Source: Alphaproteobacteria bacterium
GTDB taxonomy: Bacteria; Pseudomonadota; Alphaproteobacteria; Sphingomonadales; Sphingomonadaceae
Direction: 5' to 3'
DNA length: 57,255 nucleotides
NCBI GenBank assembly: GCA_030426245.1
Contig: JAUHYZ010000013.1
Span: 1 to 57,255, forward strand
Shown piece after piece: positions 25,926 to 35,013 of the stretch (positions within the stretch are counted from its first letter, which is position 1; each line of letters opens with the position of its first letter). The notes below the pieces were generated by a model. It was not told the DNA's origin. It ran no database searches and worked only from the letters and a program-made list of their open reading frames with translations. Both the position numbers and the translations under genes were made by a program.

Positions 25926-28067
25926 TCAGTGCGCCGCCAACGCCGCGAGCAGAAGCAGCGCGACGATATTGGTGATCTTGATCATCGGGTTCACCGCCGG
26001 TCCGGCCGTGTCCTTGTAGGGATCGCCGACCGTGTCGCCGGTCACCGCGGCCTTGTGGGCTTCGGAGCCCTTGCCGCCGTGATGGCCGTCTTCGATGTAT
26101 TTCTTGGCATTGTCCCAGGCGCCGCCGCCGGCGGTCATGGAAATGGCCACGAACAGCCCGCCCACGATGACGCCGAGCAGCAGGGCACCGAGCGCGGCAA
26201 AACCGCTGGCGGGGCCTGCAATCCAGGAAATGACGAAATAGACCACGATTGGCGCAAGAACCGGAAGCAGCGAAGGAACGATCATTTCCTTGATCGCAGC
26301 CTTGGTCACCAGATCCACCGTCCGGGCATAATTGGGACGGCTGGTGCCGGCCATGATACCCGGATCCGAAGCGAACTGTTCGCGCACATCCTTCACCACG
26401 TCGCCCGCAGCCCGGCCCACGGCGGTCATGCCCATGGAACCGAACAGGAAGGGCAGCAAAGCACCCAGCAGCAGGCCGACGATGACGTAGGGGTTCTCAA
26501 GGCTGAAATTGACGGCCGCCCGGCCATCGATCACTTCCAGTCCAAGCCGATCGGCAAATGCCGTGAGATCGGCCGTATATGCGGAAAACAGTACCAGCGC
26601 GGCAAGACCCGCCGATCCGATGGCATATCCCTTGGTCACGGCCTTGGTCGTATTGCCCACGGCATCGAGCAGGTCGGTCTTCTCGCGAACGCCTTCATCA
26701 AGGCCGGCCATTTCGGCAATGCCGCCGGCATTGTCGGTCACCGGACCATAGGCGTCCAGCGCCACGACCATACCCGCCAGCGCCAGCATCGCGGTGGCGC
26801 CATAGGCAAGGCCGATCAGCCCGGCGAGCTGATACGCCCCGATAATTGCGGCGATGATCGCGATGGTCGGCAGTGCGGTGGCTTCCAGTGATATCGCAAG
26901 CCCCTGGATCACATTGGTGCCGTGGCCGGTTTCAGAGGCCTTGGCGATCGAGCGGACCGGGCGGAAATTGGTGCCCGTATAATACTCGGTGATCCAGATG
27001 ATGACGCCGGTCAGGACCAGCCCGATCACTGCACAAAGGAACAGATCCGTCCCCGTGAATTCCACCATTCCGGTGCCCGCATTGAGCACTGTGTTCATGT
27101 CGGTGCCCACCGTGCCAAGCGCATATTGCGTGGCGAAATAGATGAGCGGAATCGACAGCACGGCCGTTAGGATGAAGCCCTTGTACATGGCGCCCATCAC
27201 ATTGGTGCCGTTACCCAGGCGAACCGCATAGGTGCCCAGAATGCTGGTGACGATACAGGCGCCGCCGATCAGCAGCGGCAAGGCCATCAGCGGCATCAGC
27301 AGGTCGCCTGCAGTGGTCAGCAGTAACGCAGTGAGAACCATGGTGGCGCCCACGGTGACGACATAGGTTTCGAACAGGTCGGCGGCCATGCCCGCACAGT
27401 CACCCACATTGTCGCCCACATTGTCCGCAATCACGGCAGGGTTACGCGGATCGTCTTCGGGAATGCCCGCTTCCACCTTGCCGACCAGATCGGCGCCGAC
27501 ATCGGCTGCCTTGGTGAAGATCCCGCCGCCGAGACGCGCGAAGATCGAGATCAGCGAAGCGCCGAAGGCCAGGGCGACAAGCGCATCGATCACATGGCGG
27601 CTGTTCGCTGCGTGGCCTGCCACCGATGTCAGGTACCAGAAGAACACCGAGATCGCGAGCAGGGCGAGCCCGGCCACGAGCATTCCGGTGATCGCACCGG
27701 CGCGGAAGGCCAGCGTGAGCCCCTGCTGCAAGCCTTCGCTTGCGGCCTGCGCGGTACGCACATTCGCGCGCACCGAGATGTTCATTCCGATATATCCCGC
27801 TGCGCCCGACAGCACTGCGCCGATCACGAATCCGATCGCCGAAGTGATGCCCAGAAAGATACCAACGAGCACGGCCACTGCCACGCCGACCATCGCGATG
27901 GTGCGGTATTGGCGGCCGAGATAGGCCTGTGCGCCCTCTTGAATGGCGCCGGCGATTTCCTGCATTTTTTCATTGCCGGCGCTCGCTGAGAGCACCTGCC
28001 TGCTGGTGACGAAGCCGTATATCACGGCCAGCAGCCCCAGTACGATTGCGATTGTAACTAGATCCAC
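25926..28067 (-). CDS. hppA: K+-independent H+-translocating inorganic pyrophosphatase
   Basis: This is a 713-residue integral membrane pump of about 16 helices that couples pyrophosphate hydrolysis to proton export. [21 protein letters not shown] and [11 protein letters not shown] carry the substrate-binding Asp and Lys residues. The Lys in [17 protein letters not shown] is the family's marker for the K+-independent H+-pumping class (Ala in K+-dependent enzymes). The best start is GTG at 28067, with GGGGAGAG eight bases upstream and the membrane helix beginning directly; a longer frame to 28103 is possible but adds an acidic tail. A strong terminator follows. Confidence 0.95.
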   Translation of the reverse strand: MDLVTIAIVLGLLAVIYGFVTSRQVLSASAGNEKMQEIAGAIQEGAQAYLGRQYRTIAMVGVAVAVLVGIFLGITSAIGFVIGAVLSGAAGYIGMNISVRANVRTAQAASEGLQQGLTLAFRAGAITGMLVAGLALLAISVFFWYLTSVAGHAANSRHVIDALVALAFGASLISIFARLGGGIFTKAADVGADLVGKVEAGIPEDDPRNPAVIADNVGDNVGDCAGMAADLFETYVVTVGATMVLTALLLTTAGDLLMPLMALPLLIGGACIVTSILGTYAVRLGNGTNVMGAMYKGFILTAVLSIPLIYFATQYALGTVGTDMNTVLNAGTGMVEFTGTDLFLCAVIGLVLTGVIIWITEYYTGTNFRPVRSIAKASETGHGTNVIQGLAISLEATALPTIAIIAAIIGAYQLAGLIGLAYGATAMLALAGMVVALDAYGPVTDNAGGIAEMAGLDEGVREKTDLLDAVGNTTKAVTKGYAIGSAGLAALVLFSAYTADLTAFADRLGLEVIDGRAAVNFSLENPYVIVGLLLGALLPFLFGSMGMTAVGRAAGDVVKDVREQFASDPGIMAGTSRPNYARTVDLVTKAAIKEMIVPSLLPVLAPIVVYFVISWIAGPASGFAALGALLLGVIVGGLFVAISMTAGGGAWDNAKKYIEDGHHGGKGSEAHKAAVTGDTVGDPYKDTAGPAVNPMIKITNIVALLLLAALAAH

Positions 28068-28318
28068 GAAGCTCTCCCCCTCTATGGAATCGGAACCTTC
28101 CACCCGGCGTTATCGCGGTATGGAAGAGCGTCGGTGGCTATAGGCCGCATCGCATCTAAGCAAGCCTTATAAGATCGGGGCCGATCCGGATGGCGGAATC
28201 GGGGCTGCGCGCGCAGCTTGCGCGCATGCCCTTGCGGACAGATTCCGGGCGGATGGTTAATTTTCGAAAGAATCCAAGGAATCTTGCGCGACTCAATGGT
28301 TTATGCGATCTTAATGAT

Positions 28319-28513
28319 ATGACTGAAGCGATCCGCAAATTGTTCCTCATCATGCCGTTCCTGTTCGGGATTGGTTTCATTGCGCCGCTTACGGCGCAGT
28401 TGATGACCTATTGGGACATCGATGGGCCCTTCGGCATGAGCCGCATCGCCTTTGGGCTGGCATTCGGCGGGGCGTGGGGCCTCTATGCAAATATCAAGGG
28501 CCGCTGGATCTAG
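28319..28513 (+). CDS. Small membrane protein, function unknown
   Basis: This 64-residue protein begins MTEAIRKLFLIMPFLFGIGF and has two hydrophobic segments (about 9-28 and 43-57), ending NIKGRWI. An upstream in-frame extension to 28190 lacks coding character, so the ATG before TEAIRK is used; no clear ribosome site precedes it. The next gene, a desaturase, starts 27 bases later on the same strand, so the two are probably cotranscribed. I do not recognise a family. Confidence 0.6.
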   Translation: MTEAIRKLFLIMPFLFGIGFIAPLTAQLMTYWDIDGPFGMSRIAFGLAFGGAWGLYANIKGRWI

Positions 28514-28540
28514 CAGGCGCGCGAGGACGGGGTTGGAAAC

Positions 28541-29524
28541 ATGACCGACGGACCGATCAAGGACGATATGCTCTCGCACGATACGATCGATGCGCCTGTC
28601 ATCATACCTGTCGAAGACGGGCCGGTTATCTCGCTCGAAGCGGATGACAGCCTGGATCAGCACACCCGCCGCCAGCTGATGAAGGAAGAGCGTGAGATCG
28701 CGATGCGTTTCCATGGCGGGCGCAGCTGGGTCTATGCCGCGCTGACCGTGGCGTGCTTCGCGGCCTGGGTGGCGAGGGTTCCGCTGGCGATCATGGGCTA
28801 TCTCGGCCCGGTCGGCCTGGCGATCGGCTGCGCCTTTTCGACATTCGTGTGTGCCTATGGCTTCATCCCGAGCCACGAGGCGATGCATTCCAACATCTAT
28901 CCGCGCGGGCACAAGCTCTACTGGATCAACGAGCTGACGGGATTCATCGCCACCATCCCGATCGCACTGGGCTTCGGCGTGGCGCGGCTCACCCATATGG
29001 AGCATCACAAATACACCAACGACCCGGTGCGCGATCCCGACTATACGGACGGCGCGGAGAACTGGTGGAAGGCGATCATCAAGACCTGGTGGAATCGCCA
29101 GCCCGGCGTCGAAGGTTCGGTGCACCGCTACAAGCGGATGATGGCGGACATGAATACGCCGGCCTCCCGCAAGGCTGCGATGGAAACCACCATTTTGCAG
29201 CTCGTGATGTTCGGAACGCTCTTCTCCATGGCGTGGGCCGGCTATGCGATCGAAGTCGCGCTGCTGTGGTGGCTGCCGCGCCAGCTGGGCCTGTCCTGGA
29301 TCCGTTACTGGCTCAGCTTCGCGCCGCATTTCCCGCAGGAGCGCGGGCGGTACCAGAACACCCGGATCTTCAAGGCCAGATTGGGCTATTGGGCTTCGAT
29401 GGCGATGGAATACCACCTGATCCATCACCTCTATCCCGGCATTCCGAACCACCGCCAGCGCGAGGCCTATCACGCGCTGAAGGATGTGCTGCGCCGCCAG
29501 GGTGTGGACGTTTCCGCGCACTGA
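28541..29524 (+). CDS. Membrane fatty-acid desaturase / carotenoid hydroxylase-type di-iron enzyme
   Basis: This 327-residue membrane protein has the three histidine boxes of the desaturase superfamily: HEAMH at 112-116, HMEHH at 152-156 and HLIHH at 292-296. These bind a di-iron centre that activates oxygen. Four or so hydrophobic helices surround the boxes. The C-terminal LIHHLYPGIPNH pattern is shared with CrtR-type carotenoid hydroxylases as well as lipid desaturases, so the substrate (acyl chain, sphingolipid or carotenoid) is open. The first 45 residues are polar and not conserved. It may be expressed with the small membrane protein upstream. Confidence 0.82.
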   Translation: MTDGPIKDDMLSHDTIDAPVIIPVEDGPVISLEADDSLDQHTRRQLMKEEREIAMRFHGGRSWVYAALTVACFAAWVARVPLAIMGYLGPVGLAIGCAFSTFVCAYGFIPSHEAMHSNIYPRGHKLYWINELTGFIATIPIALGFGVARLTHMEHHKYTNDPVRDPDYTDGAENWWKAIIKTWWNRQPGVEGSVHRYKRMMADMNTPASRKAAMETTILQLVMFGTLFSMAWAGYAIEVALLWWLPRQLGLSWIRYWLSFAPHFPQERGRYQNTRIFKARLGYWASMAMEYHLIHHLYPGIPNHRQREAYHALKDVLRRQGVDVSAH

Positions 29525-29565
29525 TCCGGCCTGATCCGAAGACGATCTAAAAAAGAGCTTTCCTA

Positions 29566-29610
29566 CACGCTGAGAATTTGATCTAACCTATACGGTTATT
29601 TCTCATCGTG
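29566..29610. other. Structured intergenic hairpin in an AT-rich patch
   Basis: An interrupted hairpin has three paired segments: CACG with CGTG, TGAGAA with TTCTCA, and TAACC with GGTTA around a five-base loop. A one-by-one mismatch and a seven-by-one internal loop separate them. It lies 41 bases after the desaturase stop and about 100 before the SRAP gene. No T run follows on the plus strand, so it is not a standard terminator for the desaturase. Confidence 0.45.
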
Positions 29611-29709
29611 AGTGTATGATTCGTTTTACCGCCGGGCAAAGGCGGTGGAGCGGCGGCGATGCGCGCCTTGCCTGTGGCAGGCCAATGGCGGGCAAGCTAT
29701 GCTGCAGGC

Positions 29710-30306
29710 ATGTGCAATCTCTACCGCATGACGCGCACGGTCGATGAAATAGCCAGCCTGTTCGGCGTGCAGGCCCATGCAGGCAATGTCGGGCAAGAGG
29801 TCTATCCCGGCTATCCGGGCTATGTGATTGCAGAGGGGCGCATGCAGACCATGGCCTGGGGCTTCCCGCTGACGCTGAAGGGCAAGAACGGCCAGGCGCT
29901 GAAGCCCAAGCCGGTGAACAATGCGCGCACCGACAAATTGCGCTCCCCCTTCTGGCGCAGCAGCTTCGAAGACAGGCGCTGTCTGATCCCGATGACGGCT
30001 TTTGCCGAGGCGCAGGGGCCCAAGGGCGGGAAGACGCGGACCTGGCTTTCGCTGCCCGACGTGCCGGCCTTTGCCTGCGGCGGCATCTGGCGCGGCAGTG
30101 ACGAATGGGGCCCGGTCTTCAGCATGGTCATGACGGACGCTGCGGAAGCGACCAGCTATGTGCATGACCGGATGCCGGTGATCCTGGATGCCGGGATGCA
30201 CCGCCAATGGCTGGAAGGCAGCCCCAAAGACGCCTGGGAACTTTGCCGGCCCTATGAAGGGAAGATCGCGATCGAACCGAGCGAGGAGCCGTGGGTCAGG
30301 CGGTGA
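29710..30306 (+). CDS. SRAP domain protein (HMCES/YedK family)
   Basis: This 198-residue SRAP protein begins MCNLYR, which fixes the start because Cys2 is the catalytic residue that forms a covalent bond with abasic sites in single-stranded DNA. VNNARTDKLRS supplies the conserved Asn and Arg, RRCLIPMTAFAE the Glu region, and YVHDRMPVIL the catalytic His. It protects abasic sites during replication and self-reverses. The extension upstream of this ATG is discarded. It converges on thiL. Confidence 0.93.
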   Translation: MCNLYRMTRTVDEIASLFGVQAHAGNVGQEVYPGYPGYVIAEGRMQTMAWGFPLTLKGKNGQALKPKPVNNARTDKLRSPFWRSSFEDRRCLIPMTAFAEAQGPKGGKTRTWLSLPDVPAFACGGIWRGSDEWGPVFSMVMTDAAEATSYVHDRMPVILDAGMHRQWLEGSPKDAWELCRPYEGKIAIEPSEEPWVRR

Positions 30307-30328
30307 GGGGAGGCTAAATGGCTGCGCG

Positions 30329-31210
30329 CTATCCGTGCTGGTAACCCAGGCCTTCCGCTTCGCTCAGCGGCCTGCCGTCCAGCAGGATCGGCGCATCGCC
30401 TGGCGCTTCCACGCTGCCGATGCGGTGAGCGGTGACAGGCAATTCGGCTTCCTCCGGCGCGGTGAAGAGAAGCTGATAGTCGTCGCCCCAGCGCAGTGCA
30501 TCCTGCCGCCGATCTTCGGGCGCGTCGATCGGTACGGCGGCGCTCTCGATCGCCATCGTTGCACCGCTGGCACGCGCCATGCGGGCGGCATCCAGCAGCA
30601 ACCCGTCCGAAATGTCCATCATCGCGCTGACATGCGGTGCCAATGCCCAGCTTTCCGGCAGGCGGGCCATCGGGCGGCGATAGGCCGTGCTGTCCTGCGC
30701 CGTGCCTTCCTGCAGTGCTTCGCAGCCCATCATCGCCGCGCCCAGGGGCCCGGTGACGTAAAGCGCATCGCCCGGCTTCGCGCCGCTGCGGCTGGGAACC
30801 GGACGATGCGTCGCCCGGCCGATCGCGGTGAGGCCAAAGGAACGGGGCGGGCCGCCCGAAACGGTGTCGCCGCCCAGCAGGGGGACGCCGTAATGCGCCA
30901 GCACCTCCTCCAGACCTTCGGCAAAGCGGGCATCGGCATCGTCGCTCCCCAGCATGAAACCCAGCAGCACGCCCAGCGGCTCCGCCCCTTTGGCGGCGAG
31001 GTCCGACAGATTACAGGCGACGAGCTTCCAGGCGATATCGGCCATGTCGGCGCCGGGCAGGAAATGCACGCCTTCCACCAGCATGTCATGGGTCAGCACC
31101 AGCGCTTCGCCGCCCACTTCCAGCACGGCAGTATCGTCCATCAGGCCGCGTGCGGCGGGGTCGCTCGCCAGGGCGCGCAGGCTCTCGATGAAGGCGGATT
31201 CGGAAGTCAT
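30329..31210 (-). CDS. thiL: Thiamine-monophosphate kinase
   Basis: This 293-residue ThiL phosphorylates thiamine monophosphate to the pyrophosphate cofactor. Motifs are DDTAVLEV (about 24-31), LTHDMLVEGVHF, DLAAKGAEPLGVLLG, GGDTVSGG, MMDISDGLLLDAARMA and WGDDYQLLF, matching the AIR-synthase-type fold with its Asp-bound metals. The usual GEDYELLF is GDDYQLLF here. ATG at 31210 gives the family length; a longer frame to 31285 is not needed. nusB, often adjacent, is 3.4 kb upstream on the same strand. Confidence 0.94.
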   Translation of the reverse strand: MTSESAFIESLRALASDPAARGLMDDTAVLEVGGEALVLTHDMLVEGVHFLPGADMADIAWKLVACNLSDLAAKGAEPLGVLLGFMLGSDDADARFAEGLEEVLAHYGVPLLGGDTVSGGPPRSFGLTAIGRATHRPVPSRSGAKPGDALYVTGPLGAAMMGCEALQEGTAQDSTAYRRPMARLPESWALAPHVSAMMDISDGLLLDAARMARASGATMAIESAAVPIDAPEDRRQDALRWGDDYQLLFTAPEEAELPVTAHRIGSVEAPGDAPILLDGRPLSEAEGLGYQHG

Positions 31211-31291
31211 TGCGGTTTCACAAGCTTGCCATTCTTCCCTGCCAGAAATGGCATGGTTTCCAGGCAAGCCCCTGCAAGGACACAATCCGGA

Positions 31292-32131
31292 ATGAAAGCT
31301 GCTGCCAAGTTCACTCTTCCCGCCCTGTCATTGTCTGCCTTGTCGCTTGCCGGTGCCTCGCCAGCATATGCCTGGGGTCCGATCGGCCACCGCGTAAGCG
31401 CAGAAATTGCCCAGCGCAATATCGGCGGCGAAACCCGCGCTCATGTCGAGCGGATTTTGGGCAGCGAAGGCCTGCCGGAAGCCAGCACGGTTCCCGATGA
31501 GCAGCGCGCCAATCCCGATCCGTTCTGGCAGGAAACGGCCTCCCCCTTTCACTATGTGACGCTGCCGCCGGGGATGGTCGCGGAGGAGATCGAGCATCCG
31601 GCCGAAGGCGATGCGCTGACCGCGCTGGAAGGGTTCGCCGCGACATTGCGCGATCCCGCGGCGAGCCGGGAAGCCAAGGCGCGCGCACTGCGCTTCACCG
31701 TGCATATCGTGTCGGACCTGCACATGCCGCTGCATGCCGGCAACGGGGCGGATCAAGGGGGCAACGATTTCAAGGTCCTGTGGTTCGACGAGCCGACGAA
31801 CCTGCACTGGGTGTGGGACGAAGGCATGATCCTGCGCCAGCAGCTCAGCTATTCGGAATATGCCGAGCGTCTGGAAGCGCGCCTGACCCCAGACGGGGTG
31901 ATCGCGGGCTGGGATGCCGATCCGCTTCACTGGATCGATGAGAGTGCGGAGCTCCGGGACCAAATCTATCCGGAAACCGGCGCGGAACTGGGCGAGGGGA
32001 CGCAGGAAGCGCCAGCCATCCTATCCTTCGAATATCATTGGCGCTGGACCCCGATCATGGAAGAACGGCTGCTGCAATCGGGCGTGCGGCTGGCTGCCTA
32101 TCTCGATCGGGTTTTTGCGGGGACCCCTTAA
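31292..32131 (+). CDS. S1/P1-type zinc nuclease, exported
   Basis: This 279-residue protein has a signal peptide ending SPAYA. Cleavage would expose WGPIGHRVSAEIAQ, placing the zinc-binding N-terminal Trp of S1/P1 nucleases at position 1. Further ligands lie in PFHYVTLP, HIVSDLHMPLHAGN, GGNDFKVLW and NLHWVWDEGMI. The enzyme cleaves single-stranded nucleic acid and 3'-nucleotides in the periplasm or outside. AAGGA precedes the ATG at 31292; the long frame upstream is read-through across thiL. Confidence 0.92.
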   Translation: MKAAAKFTLPALSLSALSLAGASPAYAWGPIGHRVSAEIAQRNIGGETRAHVERILGSEGLPEASTVPDEQRANPDPFWQETASPFHYVTLPPGMVAEEIEHPAEGDALTALEGFAATLRDPAASREAKARALRFTVHIVSDLHMPLHAGNGADQGGNDFKVLWFDEPTNLHWVWDEGMILRQQLSYSEYAERLEARLTPDGVIAGWDADPLHWIDESAELRDQIYPETGAELGEGTQEAPAILSFEYHWRWTPIMEERLLQSGVRLAAYLDRVFAGTP

Positions 32132-32161
32132 CGCGCCAGGCTGGCGGGTATGTCGCCCGGC

Positions 32162-32296
32162 CTAGTCTACCGGGCAGTCCAGTTCGTCCTCGGTGCAGGC
32201 GACCGCCGTTGCGCCGCCGGCGGCGCCGAGCAAGGCGATACAGCCGGATGTTGCGAAGCCTGACAGCAACGCGAATGCGATGAGCAACTTTTTCAT
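32162..32296 (-). CDS. Small putative lipoprotein (44 aa)
   Basis: This short frame starts MKKLLIAFALLSGF and has a lipobox-like ATSGC, with Cys at residue 19. A Gly/Ala stretch follows, then an acidic Cys-containing tail (CTEDELDCPVD). Two Cys in the tail could pair. The signal and lipobox argue for a real exported lipoprotein despite the size. It lies between the S1/P1 nuclease (opposite strand) and the GGDEF gene upstream on the same strand. No family recognised. Confidence 0.55.
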   Translation of the reverse strand: MKKLLIAFALLSGFATSGCIALLGAAGGATAVACTEDELDCPVD

Positions 32297-32427
32297 GTGA
32301 TCAACCCCGATTCCTGTTTGCGCGAAGTTTACAGAAAAATCGGGGTTTGCGTAACATTCCTGTCGCTTCTCGCGACGCTCTGCGGTGAATTGCCCTTCAC
32401 TTCGGGTGACCGGGCCTTCGGCCAGGA

Positions 32428-33906
32428 TCAGTCCAGGCTGACCTTGGGCCGGTCATGGCCGCCTTGCTCGTACACTTCCACCAGCGGTTCCGGGCTGCGT
32501 GAAAGCTTCGCCTTGTACATCAGCCGGTCCGCCGCATCGAGCGCTTTGGCAGGTTCGACGCAGGCGCCGGTCGGCAGGATGACCGCGCCCACACTGGCGG
32601 AGATATCCCAGGGATTCTGCCGGCCGGTATCCGTGACGGCGCTGCGCATGCGCTGAATGACGTGATTGGCCGCACCGACATTGGATCCCGGCAGAAGCGC
32701 CAGAAACTCATCCCCGCCGAGCCGCGCCAGCACATCGACATTGCGCAAGACGTCCTTCAGCGCCGCGGCAACCAGCTGCAGACAGCGGTCTCCTTCGGCA
32801 TGGCCGAACTGGTCGTTGATCGTCTTGAAGCCGTCGAGATCGATATAGGCTACCGCCAGCGAAAGCTCGGTGGAACGGCGCCCATTGACGACCATGTCCA
32901 TCCGCTCCAGCAGCCCCCGGCGATTGAGGAGCCCGGTCAACTGATCGTGCGCGGCATCGGCCTCTGCGTCCTTGCGCCCCGAAATGTCCTCGATCACGGC
33001 CACGAAGAATTCGGGGTCGCCTTTCTGGTCCCGCACCAGGGAAACGGTAAGATTGACCCACACGCTTTCGCCGCCCTGGCGAATATAGCGTTTTTCCATG
33101 GAATAGGTCAGCGCTCTGCCCTCCAGCAGGTCGTTCACGTGGGCGAGGTCCGCGTTTAGATCGTCGGGATGGGTGATCTTCTGAAATCCGCCTGTCAGCA
33201 GCGCGTCCCGGGGATGGCCGGCGATTTCGCAGAACCGGTCGTTCACCAGCATGAATTCGCCCGCCGGGCTGACATGCGCTATGCCCACGGCGGCCTGTTC
33301 GAAGGTCGCGGCAAAGCGCCTGCTTTCGCTGACGAGCCTTTGTTCGGCGCGTGCCTGCGAAGTGGTCGCCAAGCCGATAACAATCGGGCCGGCCAGCAGC
33401 TGCGCGGTCAGAATGTCCTGCCTGTTGAAGCAACCGGGAACGCGCGAATAGAAGGCCAGAACTCCGGCGGTTCTGCCATTGAGCGGCAGTGGCACCAGCA
33501 GCGCGGAACGCGCGCCCGACGGCCGGAAATTTTCCTGATCGACGCGCGGATCGGATCTTGTATCGTCCACCACAATGGGCTGGCCGATCTGCAGGCATTG
33601 CTCCGCGATGCAATGGCCCATTTCGGCGCGTGAACCCAGGTAGGGCCAGGACGTCCCCGCCGCGGCCTTGAAGACCAGCTGATCGTTTTCATTCATCGCA
33701 ACGACGCCGCCATCGGCGACGGGCATCATGTGCAAGGCGGATGCAAGCACCGTCTGCATCACCTCGAAGAAACGGCCATTGGCTTCGCTCACCTTGGCCT
33801 GCATGGCCAGGAGATCCCGAGACCACGCAACGAGTGGTTCGGTGCCGTGAAATTGTTGTGCCGGTCGTTTCCGGGGCGATCCCGGATAGTGCGTTATCTT
33901 TGCCAA
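32428..33906 (-). CDS. GAF-PAS-GGDEF diguanylate cyclase
   Basis: This 492-residue protein contains a GAF-like sensor (about 35-185, with ALLVPLPLNGRTAGVLAFYS), a PAS domain (about 205-320, EFMLVNDRFCEIAGHPRDALL) and GGDEF (RLGGDEFLALLPG near 410). The PAS-GGDEF linker DAAHDQLTGLLNRRGL is typical. It would make c-di-GMP in response to a ligand or redox signal in the cytoplasm. TTG at 33906 is preferred because GGAGG sits about ten bases before it; TTG at 33915 would be too close. No EAL domain follows. Confidence 0.9.
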   Translation of the reverse strand: MAKITHYPGSPRKRPAQQFHGTEPLVAWSRDLLAMQAKVSEANGRFFEVMQTVLASALHMMPVADGGVVAMNENDQLVFKAAAGTSWPYLGSRAEMGHCIAEQCLQIGQPIVVDDTRSDPRVDQENFRPSGARSALLVPLPLNGRTAGVLAFYSRVPGCFNRQDILTAQLLAGPIVIGLATTSQARAEQRLVSESRRFAATFEQAAVGIAHVSPAGEFMLVNDRFCEIAGHPRDALLTGGFQKITHPDDLNADLAHVNDLLEGRALTYSMEKRYIRQGGESVWVNLTVSLVRDQKGDPEFFVAVIEDISGRKDAEADAAHDQLTGLLNRRGLLERMDMVVNGRRSTELSLAVAYIDLDGFKTINDQFGHAEGDRCLQLVAAALKDVLRNVDVLARLGGDEFLALLPGSNVGAANHVIQRMRSAVTDTGRQNPWDISASVGAVILPTGACVEPAKALDAADRLMYKAKLSRSPEPLVEVYEQGGHDRPKVSLD

Positions 33907-34032
33907 TTCTCTCAAGCCTCCGCAGGCCGTTGAGTAATTGTTTAGCTTGGCGTGGTTGATAATGGTTTAAGCTTTGGCGCGGAATGGCACTTATCTGCGG
34001 TTTTCACCAAAGATTTTAGCGATCTGCGCACT

Positions 34033-34479
34033 TTACCTGCTCTGGCTTGTCACGTTGCGGCGGGCCAGCCACGCATCGACGGAATATTTGCCGGGGCCGA
34101 ATTTCCATAGGAACAGAAAACCGCCGGCAGCCGCGTAATCCTTGGTGAAGGAAGCTAGCTCACCGGGATTGGCGAGATCGCTGTGATAGATCGTGGCGGC
34201 GACGATGCAGAACCCGCCCAGGAAAAACGCGGCCCAGCGTGTCTGGAAGCCGATCCACACGGCAATCCCGCAAAGGATCTGGAACGGGATGACCAGCCAG
34301 ATGATCTCGCCGGGAAGTCCGCCCGTTTCGATATAGGCGCTCATGCTCTCGCGGTTGAAATACTTCATCGTGCCGAAGACCGGGAAAGGCAGGCCCAGAA
34401 GTACTCTACCGGTCAGCATCAACACATGTTTGAATTCCTCGCCATCGAGATATCGCATTGCCCTTGCGGCGATTTGCAT
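34033..34479 (-). CDS. DoxX family membrane protein
   Basis: This 148-residue protein has four hydrophobic helices. It opens the membrane part with LMLTGRVLLGLPFPVFGTMKYF and continues with ETGGLPG, the DoxX pattern. DoxX proteins are small inner membrane proteins tied to quinone or thiol redox chemistry, with the exact activity unsettled. AGGAG is eight bases before the ATG. It lies between the GGDEF gene and nusB on the same strand with gaps too wide for coupling. Confidence 0.82.
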   Translation of the reverse strand: MQIAARAMRYLDGEEFKHVLMLTGRVLLGLPFPVFGTMKYFNRESMSAYIETGGLPGEIIWLVIPFQILCGIAVWIGFQTRWAAFFLGGFCIVAATIYHSDLANPGELASFTKDYAAAGGFLFLWKFGPGKYSVDAWLARRNVTSQSR

Positions 34480-34566
34480 CGCTCTGCTCCTCTCTCCAAT
34501 TGGGGGCGCAGGCGGCTTCATGCGGTCGCTCGGTCGGCCCCTCGTTCGGAACCCTAGGCGAATTGC

Positions 34567-35013
34567 CTAGCTTCGGACAGCCTTTGCCACGCCGTCGAGC
34601 ACACCGTTGACGAATTTGGCGTCCGGCGGATCGAAGAAGGCATGGGCGACATCGACATATTCGCTGATCGCGCTGCCCAGAGGCACGTCGGGCCGCGCCA
34701 GCAGCTCATAGGCGCCGGCACGCAGTATCTGCAGCATCGTCTTGTCCAGCCGCTTCAGATTCCAGCCATCGGCCAGCCGCGCATCGAGCAGCGCGTCGAC
34801 TTCCTCCTGCCGGGCGATAACGCCTTCCACGATATCGTCGAAGAAGGACACTTCCGCAGCGGCGAGCTGCTCGTCCTCGATATCTTCGCCGAGCCGGTGC
34901 TGGTGGAATTCGTCCAGCAGGCGGGCAACGGGTGTCGCTTCCATTTCGTGCTGGTAGAGCGCCTGCACGGCGGCGAGCCGCGCGGCGGAACGGGATTTCG
35001 ATCTGGCGCTCAT
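34567..35013 (-). CDS. nusB: Transcription antitermination factor NusB
   Basis: This 148-residue all-helical protein begins SRSAARLAAVQALYQHEM and includes LDKTMLQILRAGAYELL and ISEYVDVAHAF, the NusB pattern. NusB binds boxA RNA with NusE during rRNA transcription. Its ATG overlaps the hisD stop as ATGA, so translation is coupled to hisD. The hisG-hisD-nusB order is common in alphaproteobacteria. Confidence 0.95.
   Translation of the reverse strand: MSARSKSRSAARLAAVQALYQHEMEATPVARLLDEFHQHRLGEDIEDEQLAAAEVSFFDDIVEGVIARQEEVDALLDARLADGWNLKRLDKTMLQILRAGAYELLARPDVPLGSAISEYVDVAHAFFDPPDAKFVNGVLDGVAKAVRS

Noticed and set aside
30188..31291. Plus-strand frame ahead of the S1/P1 nuclease signal peptide
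   Set aside because: It crosses thiL antisense. The nuclease needs its signal peptide at the N-terminus, which fixes the start at 31292.
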